Below, in pieces: positions 40,184-48,870 of a stretch of DNA of 64,000 bases; the first letter of the stretch is position 1; every line of letters begins with the position of its first letter. Source of the DNA: an uncultured Eubacteriales bacterium (GTDB lineage: Bacteria > Bacillota > Clostridia > Peptostreptococcales > Anaerovoracaceae); contig CACYLW010000009.1 in assembly GCA_902775345.1 (NCBI GenBank), positions 1-64,000 of the forward strand, read 5' to 3'. A program made the position numbers and the translations under genes. The notes under the pieces are model-generated. The model had not been told where the DNA came from, did not search any database, and worked only from the letters and a program-made list of their open reading frames with translations.

Positions 40184-40771
40184 ATGAAATATACTGTCAT
40201 ATATATAATTATCGTTAACATAGCGGCGCTTTGCCTGTATGGCATCGATAAATCCGCCGCGATAAAGCAGAAACAGCGTATTCCGAACCGCGTTCTGCTG
40301 CTGATAGCAGTTTTTGGCGGTTCTTTGGGGGCTCTGGCAGGAATGTACACATTCAGACATAAAACTAAAAAGTGGTATTATACTATTACGGTGCAGGTGC
40401 TGCTGGTGATACAGATAACAGCTGCGGTACTGCTGCTGACTTCATGCGGCGGTGCAACTTATACTCAGATATCGCAGGATGAAGCCATGCAGATGATGCA
40501 GGATGAGTCGGATTATCTCATAGTTGACGTGCGCAGGCCTGACGAGTTTGCGGAGGGGCATATAGCAGGCGCCATAAACGTGCCGAATGAGGAGATCAGT
40601 GACGAGATGCCTGAACTCCTGCCTGATAAGGATCAGCTTCTGCTGATCTACTGCCGGAGCGGTAACCGCAGCAAGGAAGCCTCGCAGAAGCTGGCGGATA
40701 TGGGCTATACAAAAGTGTATGAATTCGGCGGGATAAACACTTGGGAAGGCGAGATCGTAACAGGCGATTAA
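40184..40771 (+). CDS. DUF1294 membrane domain fused to a rhodanese
   Basis: A 195-residue fusion. Residues 1-80 match DUF1294: an N-terminal helix, CLYGIDKSAAIKQKQRIPNR, GGSLGALAGMYTFRHKTKKW, then another helix. Residues about 97-195 are a rhodanese domain with DYLIVDVRRPDEFAEGHIAG and active-site Cys in LIYCRSGNRSKEAS (near 156). The junction reads AVLLLTSCGG, exactly like the lipobox of a rhodanese lipoprotein. This suggests the gene arose by joining a DUF1294 gene to a lipoprotein gene. Whether that internal Cys (near 88) is ever lipidated is unknown. Confidence 0.85.
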   Translation: MKYTVIYIIIVNIAALCLYGIDKSAAIKQKQRIPNRVLLLIAVFGGSLGALAGMYTFRHKTKKWYYTITVQVLLVIQITAAVLLLTSCGGATYTQISQDEAMQMMQDESDYLIVDVRRPDEFAEGHIAGAINVPNEEISDEMPELLPDKDQLLLIYCRSGNRSKEASQKLADMGYTKVYEFGGINTWEGEIVTGD

Positions 40772-40802
40772 CCGTTTTCACATAAGGAGATCACAAAAGA
40801 AG

Positions 40803-41294
40803 ATGACAGGAAAGTTTTGCAGGGAGTGCGGCACAAAGCTCGTACCGAAAGAATTGGAAAATGAAGGGATCGTGCCATATTGCCCGTCATGCGGACAGTA
40901 CAGGTTCCCGCAGTATAACGTGGCGGTCAGCATGATCGTCATTAACGAAGAAAAAGACGAGATCCTGCTTATACAGCAGTACGGCAGGCCTTCATACATA
41001 CTTGTCGCGGGCTACGTGAGCAGGGGTGAATCGCTCGAGGATGCTGTGGTCAGAGAAGTAAAGGAAGAGACCGGTATGGCGGTCTCTCACATGAAGTTCA
41101 ACCGCACCCAGTTCTTTGAGAAATCTGACACGCTGATGTGCAATTTCACGGCATTCGTGAAGGATTCATCCGAATTGCATACGAATTTCGAAGTGGACAG
41201 ATACGCGTGGTTCACGCGTGACGGGGCAAGAAAGAATATCCGACCGAACAGCCTGGCGGAATACTTCCTTGTTTCGTATCTTGATGAGGCATGA
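40803..41294 (+). CDS. Nudix hydrolase with zinc ribbon (NudC-like)
   Basis: A 163-residue protein resembling the C-terminal part of NADH pyrophosphatase. A zinc ribbon with CRECG (residues 6-10) and YCPSCGQ (about 25-31) is followed by VAVSMIVINEEKDEILLIQQ and Nudix box GYVSRGESLEDAVVREVKEE (about 72-91). The segment FFEKSDTLMCNFTAF sits where NudC has its SQPWPFPxS signature, but does not match it exactly. Substrate NADH or another dinucleotide is therefore uncertain. GGAGATC precedes the gene. Confidence 0.85.
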   Translation: MTGKFCRECGTKLVPKELENEGIVPYCPSCGQYRFPQYNVAVSMIVINEEKDEILLIQQYGRPSYILVAGYVSRGESLEDAVVREVKEETGMAVSHMKFNRTQFFEKSDTLMCNFTAFVKDSSELHTNFEVDRYAWFTRDGARKNIRPNSLAEYFLVSYLDEA

Positions 41295-41367
41295 ACATGC
41301 CGTGCATAACGATAAAACAGTAAATGATTCTTTTAAGTAGAGAAATAAGCATAAAAGGAGGCAAACA

Positions 41368-41766
41368 ATGAGTAAGGTTAATGATTTTCTGACAGAAGCC
41401 GGCGTTTTCTATCTGGCAACCGTAGACGGCGACCAGCCGAAGGTAAGACCGCTCGGCGCTCATCTTGAGATGGACGGCAAAGTGCTGTTCGGCGTAGGAG
41501 ATTTCAAGGATGTATACAAGCAGCTCGTTGCGAACCCGAAGGTGGAGATCGCCTGCGCAAAGCCTGACGGCCACTGGCTCCGCTACACCGGAAAGGTTGT
41601 ATTCGAGACAGATCCGAAGTACGCAGAGGCAAATCTCGAAGCGATGCCGGTGCTGAAAAACATCTACAATGATGAGACAGGTCACAAGCTGATGATGTTC
41701 CACCTCGAGGATGCGACTGCTGTGGATATCCCGATGATGGGACCGGGAGAGGATCTGCTGAAATGA
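41368..41766 (+). CDS. Pyridoxamine 5'-phosphate oxidase-like flavoprotein
   Basis: A 132-residue split-barrel flavin-binding protein of the PNPOx-like family. It shows AGVFYLATVDGDQPKVRPLG (residues about 11-30), GKVLFGVGDFKDVYKQL and NPKVEIACAKPDGHWLRYTG (about 53-72). Such proteins bind FMN or F420 and reduce small molecules; the substrate is unknown. AAAGGAGG precedes the ATG at good distance. The stop overlaps the next start by four bases (ATGA). Confidence 0.9.
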   Translation: MSKVNDFLTEAGVFYLATVDGDQPKVRPLGAHLEMDGKVLFGVGDFKDVYKQLVANPKVEIACAKPDGHWLRYTGKVVFETDPKYAEANLEAMPVLKNIYNDETGHKLMMFHLEDATAVDIPMMGPGEDLLK

Positions 41767-42284
41767 GAAAGATACTTGTAGTTGTAGACATGCAGAATGA
41801 CTTCATAGACGGAGCGCTCGGAACTCCTGAGGCTGTTGCGATCGTCGAAAACGTTAAGGCAAGGATAAAGGAATATGATCCTGCTGATGTTTTCGTGACG
41901 ATGGACACGCACACTCCGGATTATCTTCAGACGCAGGAGGGCAGAAACCTTCCTGTCGAGCACTGCATCAAGGGTATGGAAGGCTGGCGGATAAGGAGTG
42001 ATATCTCTGATCTGCTGATGGACTGGCACGTTTATGAGAAGCCGACATTCGGAAGCGTTGCGCTTGCTGAGGATATAGCGGAGATCGCTGCGAACGAAGA
42101 CATTGAGATAGAAGTGCTTGGACTCTGCACGGATATCTGCGTGGTATCCAACGCGCTCATGCTGAAGGCGCACATGCCTGAGGTCCAGATCTCTGTCGAT
42201 CCGTCATGCTGCGCGGGAGTCACGCCTGAATCGCATGAGGCGGCACTTAAAACGATGCAGATGTGCCAGATAAAGATGATTTAA
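41763..42284 (+). CDS. Cysteine hydrolase of the isochorismatase/nicotinamidase type
   Basis: A 173-residue protein of the isochorismatase-like hydrolase superfamily. The catalytic triad is visible: Asp in VVDMQNDFIDGALGTPEA (near 9), Lys in EKPTFGSV (near 91) and Cys in GLCTDICVVSNALMLKA (near 128). The metal-ligand text TMDTHTPDY is present. This subgroup resembles nicotinamidase-related cysteine hydrolases of Clostridia. Translation is coupled to the preceding flavoprotein gene by an ATGA overlap. Confidence 0.92.
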   Translation: MRKILVVVDMQNDFIDGALGTPEAVAIVENVKARIKEYDPADVFVTMDTHTPDYLQTQEGRNLPVEHCIKGMEGWRIRSDISDLLMDWHVYEKPTFGSVALAEDIAEIAANEDIEIEVLGLCTDICVVSNALMLKAHMPEVQISVDPSCCAGVTPESHEAALKTMQMCQIKMI

Positions 42285-42306
42285 CACGCAGACAAGGAGA
42301 ATTGAT

Positions 42307-42774
42307 ATGAAGACTTTGGTTGCTTATTTTTCGGCGAGCGGAAACACTGCTTCGCTTGCAAAGAGGGTAGCTCAGGCCGCTAAGGCTGATCTGTTTGAGA
42401 TAAAGCCAGTGGAGCCTTACACTGACGCTGACCTCAGATGGACGAATCCGCTTGCAAGATGCAATAAGGAGAAGCTGGGTAAAAAGAGTGTTCCAATCGC
42501 AGACAGGGTAGCGAATTTTGATGAATATGAGCTGGTGCTTATCGGATTCCCGGTGTGGTACTACACAGCGCCGAACATTATCGAGACATTCGTAAAGAGC
42601 TACGATTTCAGCGGCAAGAAGGTCGCGCTGTTCGCGACGTCAGGAGGCAGCGACATAGCAAAGGCTCCGGGAAAGCTTCAGCCTCTCATGAAGGGCAAGA
42701 TCGTCGACGCCAAACTGTTCAGACCGGATGCAAGTTATGCTGAGGTCAATGTCTGGACGAGCAATCTGAAATAG
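42307..42774 (+). CDS. Flavodoxin
   Basis: A 155-residue flavodoxin. LVAYFSASGNTASLAKRVAQ (residues 3-22) is the FMN phosphate loop and GFPVWYYTAPNIIETFVKSY (about 80-99) the ring-stacking region. VALFATSGGSDIAK follows. It is cytosolic. AAGGAGA precedes the ATG. Its likely partners are the nitroreductases and other flavoenzymes around it. Confidence 0.93.
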   Translation: MKTLVAYFSASGNTASLAKRVAQAAKADLFEIKPVEPYTDADLRWTNPLARCNKEKLGKKSVPIADRVANFDEYELVLIGFPVWYYTAPNIIETFVKSYDFSGKKVALFATSGGSDIAKAPGKLQPLMKGKIVDAKLFRPDASYAEVNVWTSNLK

Positions 42775-42807
42775 CAGAGATATCAGCGCTTAGGAAAGAG
42801 GCATGAT

Positions 42808-43413
42808 TTGCTGTATATAATCAGACACGGAAAAACTGAAATGAACGCGAAGATGCTCATGCAGGGCAGGAGCGACCATCCCCTGAATGAGGCAGGGATC
42901 GCTCAGGCTGAGGAAGCTGCGGAGCGCTTTGCGGAGATGGGTGTGAAGATCGATAAGGTCTACACGAGCCCGCTTAAAAGAGCTTTGCAGACGGCAGAGA
43001 AGATAGCACCTGATGCTGAACTGGTCGTTGACCGGAGGCTGATCGAAATGGACTACGGGCCGTATGAAGGAATGGACCTCAGGAACCCGGCACCGGAGGT
43101 CATAAGCTTTTTCATGGACTTCGTCAACGTGCCGGCGCCTGAAGGCATGGAGCCGCTGCCAAAGATCGTGGAAAGGCTCGGAGATTTTCTCAGGGATATA
43201 GTTAATGAAGCGGAAGGTAAGAACATCCTCATTTCGACTCACGCGATCGCGATGAAGGGTGCTCTTGAATACCTGACACCGCAGTCGAAGGGCAGTTACT
43301 GGGCAAAGAATATCGGAAACTGCGATATCTATGCGTCTGAAGTGAAGAACGGAACGTACTCCGTACCGGTATGCATCGAGGATGGCAAGGATCGCTGGGA
43401 AGGCGCGCAATAA
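42808..43413 (+). CDS. Histidine phosphatase family protein
   Basis: A 201-residue enzyme of the phosphoglycerate-mutase-like histidine phosphatase family. The phosphorylated His is in IIRHGKTEMN (residues about 4-13). Further family text: VYTSPLKRALQTAEKIA (about 51-67), EMDYGPYEGMDL (near 80) and the second His in ISTHAIAMKGAL (near 146). The substrate is unknown. The start is TTG at 42808 after GGAAAGAGG; no in-frame ATG is nearer than residue 11. It directly abuts the aldo/keto reductase start. Confidence 0.9.
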   Translation: MLYIIRHGKTEMNAKMLMQGRSDHPLNEAGIAQAEEAAERFAEMGVKIDKVYTSPLKRALQTAEKIAPDAELVVDRRLIEMDYGPYEGMDLRNPAPEVISFFMDFVNVPAPEGMEPLPKIVERLGDFLRDIVNEAEGKNILISTHAIAMKGALEYLTPQSKGSYWAKNIGNCDIYASEVKNGTYSVPVCIEDGKDRWEGAQ

Positions 43414-44595
43414 ATGGAATACAGAAAACTTGGAAACACAGGACTTGAGGTAAGTGTCATAGCTCTCGGCTGCGAGGCTTTTGTAGAAGACAACAGCAAC
43501 GCGAAGTCGTTTCTCGACATGGCAGAGGCGGCAGGGGTCAATTACTTTGACCTGTTTTCTCCTGATCCGGCGGCAAGGTCCGCGCTGGGCGAAGCGCTGA
43601 AGGGAAGAAGAGAGAAGTTCATAATACAGTCTCACATCTCATCTGTCTGGAAGAACGGGCAGTATGAGAGGAGCCGCAACCTTGATGATGTCAGGGCGGC
43701 TTTCGAGGATTCCCTGGAGAGACTGGGCACTGACTACATCGATGTCGGGATGATCCATTACTGCGATGCTGAAAGCGACTGGCAGACGATAAAAGACAAT
43801 GGCATCGTGGAGTACGCTAAGCAGCTGAAAGCCGAGGGCAGGATCCGTCATATCGGCCTTTCTTCGCATAATCCTAAGGTCGCGATCAGGGCGGTCGAAG
43901 AGGGCGACATAGAGGTGCTGATGTTCAGCATAAACCCGGTCTATGACATGCTTCCGGGAACTGAAGTCGTCGATGATCTCTGGGCGGACGAGGTCTATGA
44001 GGGAGGATTCGTCAACATGGATCCTGAACGCCAGAGACTGTACGAACTCTGCGAGAGCATGGGAGTCGGGATCACGGTCATGAAAGCATTCGCAGGAGGT
44101 GATCTCCTGACCGCAGAGATGTCTCCTGCGGGAGCCGCACTGACTCCCGTTCAGTGCATAAGTTATTGCCTGTCGAGACCGGCCGTGGCAACTGTCTGCT
44201 CAGGCGCAAGGAACGATGAGCAGCTGGCCGAAAGCATCGCTTACTGCGACGCTCCGGAATCTGAGCGCGATTACGCTGAGGCTTTCGCGAACTTCCCTAA
44301 GGTAAGCTGGAGCGGACACTGCATGTACTGCACGCACTGTCATCCGTGTCCTGCAGAGATCGACATCGCATTTGTTACGAAGCTGCTCAACCTTGTCATT
44401 GCTCACAACGAGTCGAACGGGATAAAAGAGGGCACTGAAGAATTCCGTGTGCCGGATACCGAGAGGATGCACTACGAAGTGCTCGAAAAACATGCCGGCG
44501 ACTGTCTGCAGTGCGGAATGTGCGAGACAAGATGCCCGTTTGATGTTAAAATACGCGAAAACATGAAGCATGCTGAAAGGGTATTCGGGCTATGA
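43414..44595 (+). CDS. Aldo/keto reductase with C-terminal 4Fe-4S domain
   Basis: A 393-residue protein. Residues 1-290 are an aldo/keto reductase barrel: MEYRKLGNTGLEVSVIALGC, GRRKFII-like strand, LERLGTDYIDVGMIHYCDAE and RHIGLSSHNPKVAIRAVEEG. The C-terminal 100 residues add ferredoxin-type cysteines CMYCTHCHPC (near 303) and CLQCGMCETRCPF (near 364). This clostridial type is predicted to couple carbonyl reduction to Fe-S electron transfer. No gap separates it from the histidine phosphatase gene; its stop overlaps the PhzF start. Confidence 0.93.
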   Translation: MEYRKLGNTGLEVSVIALGCEAFVEDNSNAKSFLDMAEAAGVNYFDLFSPDPAARSALGEALKGRREKFIIQSHISSVWKNGQYERSRNLDDVRAAFEDSLERLGTDYIDVGMIHYCDAESDWQTIKDNGIVEYAKQLKAEGRIRHIGLSSHNPKVAIRAVEEGDIEVLMFSINPVYDMLPGTEVVDDLWADEVYEGGFVNMDPERQRLYELCESMGVGITVMKAFAGGDLLTAEMSPAGAALTPVQCISYCLSRPAVATVCSGARNDEQLAESIAYCDAPESERDYAEAFANFPKVSWSGHCMYCTHCHPCPAEIDIAFVTKLLNLVIAHNESNGIKEGTEEFRVPDTERMHYEVLEKHAGDCLQCGMCETRCPFDVKIRENMKHAERVFGL

Positions 44596-45374
44596 AGCAA
44601 TATATAATTGACGCGTTCACTGACAAGCCGTTCGCCGGTAACCCGGCGGCCGTCTGCGTGATGGACGTCTGGCCGGATGACACTTCCATGATGAAACTGG
44701 CCATGGAGAACAATCTGTCTGAGACCGCGTTCATCGTAAAAGAAGAAGAAGGCTACCACCTGCGCTGGTTCACGCCGGGCAGCGAGATAGAACTGTGCGG
44801 ACACGCCACTCTGGCTTCGGCCTTCGTAATACTGAACTTCTTTGAGCCGGAGAGCTCGTCAGTCAGGTTCAATACGCTCAGCGGTGTGCTGACAGTAAAC
44901 CGCAAGGGCGATCTTTATGAGATGGACTTCCCGACGTATCCTCTGAAGGAGATCCCAGTCACTGACGACATGGAGAAGGCATTCGGCGTACGTCCGGTGA
45001 AGGCGCTACTGGGGCTCGATCTCATCTGCGTGTTTGAGACGGAAGAGCAGGTAAGAAACATGGCGCCTGACCAGGGCATGCTGATGAAAATAGAAGGACG
45101 CCTGCAGAATGCTACCGCGGCAGGGAGCGGTGTTGACTGCGTATCGAGAAGTTTCGCACCGAAAGTGGCTATCGCGGAAGATCCCGTGTGCGGTTCGGCG
45201 CATTGCCAGATAGCAGATTACTGGTCACAGGTGCTTGGAAAGAAGGAGATACTGGCTTATCAGGCATCAAAGCGCGGTGGCTACCTGTATTGCGAAATGA
45301 AAGATAACGGAAGGATCGCCATAAGCGGAAAAGCCGCGCTCGTGGCGGTATCGGAGATAATGGCAGAATTATAG
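44592..45374 (+). CDS. PhzF family isomerase/epimerase
   Basis: A 260-residue protein of the PhzF/diaminopimelate-epimerase-like fold. AFTDKPFAGNPAAVCVMD (residues about 8-25), NNLSETAFIVKEEEGYHLRW with the conserved Glu (near 45), LCGHATLASAFVIL (about 72-85) and EDPVCGSAHCQIADYW near 196 are the family signatures. The reaction is unknown; relatives isomerise small acids. The start codon overlaps the aldo/keto reductase stop (ATGA). Confidence 0.93.
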   Translation: MKQYIIDAFTDKPFAGNPAAVCVMDVWPDDTSMMKLAMENNLSETAFIVKEEEGYHLRWFTPGSEIELCGHATLASAFVILNFFEPESSSVRFNTLSGVLTVNRKGDLYEMDFPTYPLKEIPVTDDMEKAFGVRPVKALLGLDLICVFETEEQVRNMAPDQGMLMKIEGRLQNATAAGSGVDCVSRSFAPKVAIAEDPVCGSAHCQIADYWSQVLGKKEILAYQASKRGGYLYCEMKDNGRIAISGKAALVAVSEIMAEL

Positions 45375-45392
45375 AGAAAAGGAACATAAAAC

Positions 45393-45686
45393 ATGATCAC
45401 GGGAAAACAGAGAAGTGAACTGAAGAGACTGGCTCAGGATCTGAAGCCGACTGTCATGATAGGCAAGGAGGACATCACTCCGGCGGTCATTTCATCCATC
45501 GATGACTATCTGAATGCGCATGAGCTTGTCAAGGTGCAGATCCAGGACGGCTCGCTGGTTGAGCCGAAGGATGCTGCAAATGCGATAGCTGAGGAGCTCG
45601 GAGCTGAGTTCGTGCAGGCGATCGGAAGAAGATTCGTTCTGTACAGAAGGGCGGCAGATCCTGACAAGAGAAAGATCTTTATATAA
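45393..45686 (+). CDS. yhbY: YhbY family RNA-binding (CRM domain) protein
   Basis: A 97-residue single CRM domain. It has GKQRSELKRLAQDLKPTVMI (residues 4-23), GKEDITPAVISSIDDYLNAH and ELVKVQI, and AIGRRFVLYRR near 76. YhbY binds pre-50S ribosomal particles and assists assembly. Normal length. GAAAAGGAAC precedes the ATG. Confidence 0.95.
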   Translation: MITGKQRSELKRLAQDLKPTVMIGKEDITPAVISSIDDYLNAHELVKVQIQDGSLVEPKDAANAIAEELGAEFVQAIGRRFVLYRRAADPDKRKIFI

Positions 45687-45701
45687 ATAGGGGACGTGAC
45701 T

Positions 45702-46073
45702 ATGAGATTCAGGATGATCCATGAGAATTTCAATGTAAGTGACCTTGACGTGTCACTTGCATTCTATGAGAAGGCTCTGGGACTTAAAGAGATCAGGAGA
45801 AAGACTGCTGAGGACGGTTCGTTCATAATCGTCTATGTGGGAAATGAGGAGACGGATTTTGAGCTGGAACTCACATGGCTCGAAGAGCATCCGCAGAAAT
45901 ACGATCTGGGCGAGGAGGAGTTCCATCTTGCTTTCAGAGCAGACGATTTCGACGCGGCGCATTCGCTCCACGAGAGCATGGGCTGCATCGCTTTCGAGAA
46001 CCACGACATGGGCATATACTTCATAACGGATCCGGACGGATACTGGCTTGAGATCCTGCCGCCGGAGAAGTAG
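45702..46073 (+). CDS. gloA: Glyoxalase I-like protein (VOC fold)
   Basis: A 123-residue vicinal-oxygen-chelate protein resembling lactoylglutathione lyase. RMIHENFNVSDLDVSLAFYE (residues 3-22), KALGLKEIRR, LELTWLEEHPQKYDLGEEEF and IYFITDPDGYWLEILPP hold the His and Glu metal ligands. It would detoxify methylglyoxal adducts, with a thiol cofactor unknown in this lineage. The ATG at 45702 is preferred over a GTG at 45696, which is close to GGGGA. Confidence 0.87.
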   Translation: MRFRMIHENFNVSDLDVSLAFYEKALGLKEIRRKTAEDGSFIIVYVGNEETDFELELTWLEEHPQKYDLGEEEFHLAFRADDFDAAHSLHESMGCIAFENHDMGIYFITDPDGYWLEILPPEK

Positions 46074-46092
46074 AAGCAGCAGACGGAGAAGA

Positions 46093-47160
46093 ATGAAGAA
46101 ACTGAACTGGATAGAGATAACCAGTCTGTACATAGGCATAATAATGGGTGCGGGATTCGCATCAGGCAGGGAATGCTGGCAGTTCTTCGGAGTATTCGGA
46201 ACAAAAGGATACGCCGGGGCTGCGGCGAGCACGGTCTGCTTTGTGTTGCTGGCGTGCATGCTGACATACATCGCACGCAGCAAGGGTACTGCAGACCTTG
46301 GCCGGCTCATTTGCCCGTTCGAGAGCCGGCCGGCCTATGAGATCATAGGCTGGGTGCTCGCCGCCATTTATTATTCAATGATAATCGCCATGACTGCCGC
46401 TGGAGGATCCCTTCTCAATCAGCAGTTCGGAATAAATAAGGCTGCCGGGGGAATAATGATCGCCTTGCTTTGCATTTTCACTGTTCTTGGCGATTTTGAG
46501 CGGGTATCGAAGATATTCAAGCTCATGATCCCTGTCCTTTTCATAATCGGGATCATCACCATCCTGCTTACGATAAAGGCTGACTTCAGCCAGAGCGGAC
46601 CGGTCGAAGGGTATACGCCGGGACGGATGTCGCCGAACTGGCCTGTTTCAGCGCTTGTGTTCATGGCATACAATACGCTCGGCATGATAGCAATGTCAGG
46701 CAATTCCGCGGTCAACGCCAAGGATTCCAGGAACGCATATGCCGGGGCCATCGCAGGAACGCTCTGCCTCGGAGCTCTGACGATACTGCTTCTGCGGGCT
46801 CTTCTGACGGATATGGCATTCAGTTCTGAATTGGATCTGCCGATGCTCGGATTCGCGGGAAGACTTTCACCGGTGCTCAGTATCATCTATGCAGTGATCC
46901 TGTACGGCGCTGTATATTCGACAGGAGCGAGCACGTACTACGGCTTCAGTACCAAGCTTAAGGACGGCAGATACAAAAGGTGGATAATTGTCGGCGGAGC
47001 GCTTGCGGGGTTTCTGCTCGGGCTCACCGGATTCAAGAAACTGGTCGAATTCCTCTATCCGGCACAGGGTTATATAGGGATAGTTTTTATTTTGCTAATC
47101 ATCATCAACTTCTGCAGAGAACTCGGAAAGACGTCTGCAGATGATCGGAGAGATATATGA
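46093..47160 (+). CDS. YkvI family membrane protein
   Basis: A 355-residue integral membrane protein with about ten transmembrane segments. SLYIGIIMGAGFASGRECWQ (residues about 9-28) is the family's glycine-rich first helix, resembling LeuT-fold transporters with a broken helix 1. MAYNTLGMIAMSGNSAVNAK near 193 and GAVYSTGASTYYGFSTK are further family text. Predicted transporter of unknown substrate. GGAGAAG decides the ATG at 46093. The start of larB overlaps its stop. Confidence 0.88.
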   Translation: MKKLNWIEITSLYIGIIMGAGFASGRECWQFFGVFGTKGYAGAAASTVCFVLLACMLTYIARSKGTADLGRLICPFESRPAYEIIGWVLAAIYYSMIIAMTAAGGSLLNQQFGINKAAGGIMIALLCIFTVLGDFERVSKIFKLMIPVLFIIGIITILLTIKADFSQSGPVEGYTPGRMSPNWPVSALVFMAYNTLGMIAMSGNSAVNAKDSRNAYAGAIAGTLCLGALTILLLRALLTDMAFSSELDLPMLGFAGRLSPVLSIIYAVILYGAVYSTGASTYYGFSTKLKDGRYKRWIIVGGALAGFLLGLTGFKKLVEFLYPAQGYIGIVFILLIIINFCRELGKTSADDRRDI

Positions 47161-47909
47161 TCAATGATACAAGGAAAACACTGGAGGCTCTTGAAAGGGG
47201 CGAGATCAGCGTAGATGAGGCGCTGGTCAGGATAAAGACTGAGCCTTTTGAAGACATAGGATATGCGATGGTAGACCTGCACAGAAAGGTGATGCAGGGA
47301 TCTGCCGAGGTCATTTACGGCGAAGGAAAAACGGCGGAGCAGATCATAGGCATCGTTGACGTCATGGTGGAGAGAGGGCAGGAGCCGATTCTCGTCACAA
47401 GGCTCGATGCGGCTAAGGCTGCGGCCCTGGCCGCGCGCCGCGAGATCCGTTACAGCGAAGCGGCGCGGATCGCCGTGATCGGCGATCAGCCTGAGCCGGA
47501 CGGGATCGGTCCCATAGTCATTGCTACCGGCGGAACCAGCGATATCCCTGTAGCCGAGGAGGCTGCCATCACGGCTGAGACTCTCGGCAACGAAGTCATC
47601 CGTCTTTATGATGTCGGTGTGGCCGGCATACACAGACTGCTTGCTCATAAAGAGTATATAACTCAGGCATCCGTGATAATCGCCATCGCAGGCATGGAAG
47701 GAGCTCTCGCGAGCGTCGTCGGAGGACTTGCCGACTGTCCGGTCATAGCTGTTCCTACCAGCGTAGGATACGGCGCGGCCTTTGATGGTCTTTCGGCTCT
47801 TCTTTCGATGCTGAATTCCTGCGCGAGCGGAGTCGCATGCGTAAACATAGACAACGGATTCGGAGCAGGCTACATGGCCAGCCGTATCAACCACATGTCA
47901 GCAAAATAG
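47157..47909 (+). CDS. larB: Nickel pincer cofactor biosynthesis protein LarB
   Basis: A 250-residue LarB, which carboxylates and hydrolyses nicotinic acid adenine dinucleotide in the synthesis of the nickel pincer nucleotide of lactate racemase. The C-terminal half resembles PurE: IVIATGGTSDIPVAEEAAIT (about 121-140), GVAGIHRLLAHKEYI, IAIAGMEGALASVVGGLADC (about 178-197), PVIAVPTSVGYGA. Length is normal. ATGA overlap with the preceding membrane protein gene and 36 bases to larC indicate one operon. LarE and LarA are not in this window. Confidence 0.95.
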   Translation: MINDTRKTLEALERGEISVDEALVRIKTEPFEDIGYAMVDLHRKVMQGSAEVIYGEGKTAEQIIGIVDVMVERGQEPILVTRLDAAKAAALAARREIRYSEAARIAVIGDQPEPDGIGPIVIATGGTSDIPVAEEAAITAETLGNEVIRLYDVGVAGIHRLLAHKEYITQASVIIAIAGMEGALASVVGGLADCPVIAVPTSVGYGAAFDGLSALLSMLNSCASGVACVNIDNGFGAGYMASRINHMSAK

Positions 47910-47945
47910 ATGATCATTACCGGAGAACAGGGCGGAGGACAAGAG

Positions 47946-48770
47946 ATGAAAATGCTTTATATAGACTGCAGCATGGGCGCTGCAGGTGACATGCTTACCG
48001 GAGCGCTTCTGGAACTTCTGGATGAGGAAGCCCGGACAGAATTCATTGAGGAGTTCAACAGCCTCGGCCTTCCGGGCATAGTGATGGAGACTGAGCCTTC
48101 CATCAAGTGCGGAGTAGAGGGCACACGGGTACACATCAGGGTGAACGGAGCTGAGGAAGACGAGCACATGCATGACGGCCATCATCACCACCATGCTCAT
48201 TACACGCACGACGAGGCTCATTCACATACCCATGAAGGCGATACACATGCGCACACGCACCGCGGCATCGCAGGCGTTGAGCACATCGTAAGATCGCATC
48301 TCGAAGTGTCTGAGAATGTAAGAGAAGATATCCTGAAGGTGTACGGCATCATCGCCGACGCGGAGAGCAAGGCGCATGGTGTGTCTGTCACTGAAGTCCA
48401 TTTCCATGAGGTGGGAACGATGGATGCGATTGCCGATGTGACAGCTGTCTGCATGCTGATGGACCGCATAAAACCGCAGAAAACAATAGCGTCGCACGTA
48501 AACGTCGGAGGAGGAACGGTAAAGTGCGCTCACGGCATCCTGCCGGTACCTGCTCCCGCGACTGCAAACATACTCGAAGGCATACCATCATACTCCGGAG
48601 ATATAAAGAGTGAGCTCTGTACGCCGACTGGCGCAGCACTTCTGAAATACTTCGTGGATGAGTTCGGAGACATGCCACCGATGCGCGCGGAGCGCTGCGG
48701 TCACGGCATGGGAGCAAAGGATTTCGTGCGTGCCAATTGCGTAAAAATAACACTCGGAGAGGTTGACTAA
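47946..48770 (+). CDS. larC: LarC nickel insertion protein, N-terminal (C1) part only
   Basis: A 274-residue protein matching the first two thirds of LarC, the nickel insertase for the pincer cofactor. MLYIDCSMGAAGDMLTGALL is the family N terminus. A histidine-rich, presumably nickel-binding loop lies at about 75-105. VTEVHFHEVGTMDAIADVTA near 147 and GHGMGAKDFVRANCVKITLG at the end are standard. Full LarC is about 400 residues; the C2 domain is absent and not encoded in any frame downstream. GGAGGAC decides the ATG at 47946; an in-frame ATG at 47910 is upstream of it. Confidence 0.9.
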   Translation: MKMLYIDCSMGAAGDMLTGALLELLDEEARTEFIEEFNSLGLPGIVMETEPSIKCGVEGTRVHIRVNGAEEDEHMHDGHHHHHAHYTHDEAHSHTHEGDTHAHTHRGIAGVEHIVRSHLEVSENVREDILKVYGIIADAESKAHGVSVTEVHFHEVGTMDAIADVTAVCMLMDRIKPQKTIASHVNVGGGTVKCAHGILPVPAPATANILEGIPSYSGDIKSELCTPTGAALLKYFVDEFGDMPPMRAERCGHGMGAKDFVRANCVKITLGEVD

Positions 48771-48783
48771 TTGTTGATTTTAA

Positions 48784-48813
48784 TTGACCGCAAAGAGAAT
48801 CGAGGAATATAAT
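48784..48813 (+). promoter_or_regulatory. Promoter of the 48871 coiled-coil gene
   Basis: TTGACC (48784-48789), an 18-base spacer and TATAAT (48808-48813). A 12-base palindrome CCCGCCGGCGGG (48832-48843) lies in the leader between promoter and start codon. Confidence 0.7.
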
Positions 48814-48870
48814 TATCAGCGTAAAGTAATACCCGCCGGCGGGAGGCCGCAACAAGAAAAGAGGTGCAGA

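Noticed and set aside
42790-43635. 281-codon minus-strand frame
   Set aside because: Antisense of the histidine phosphatase and aldo/keto reductase genes, with Arg/Leu-rich text typical of shadow frames.
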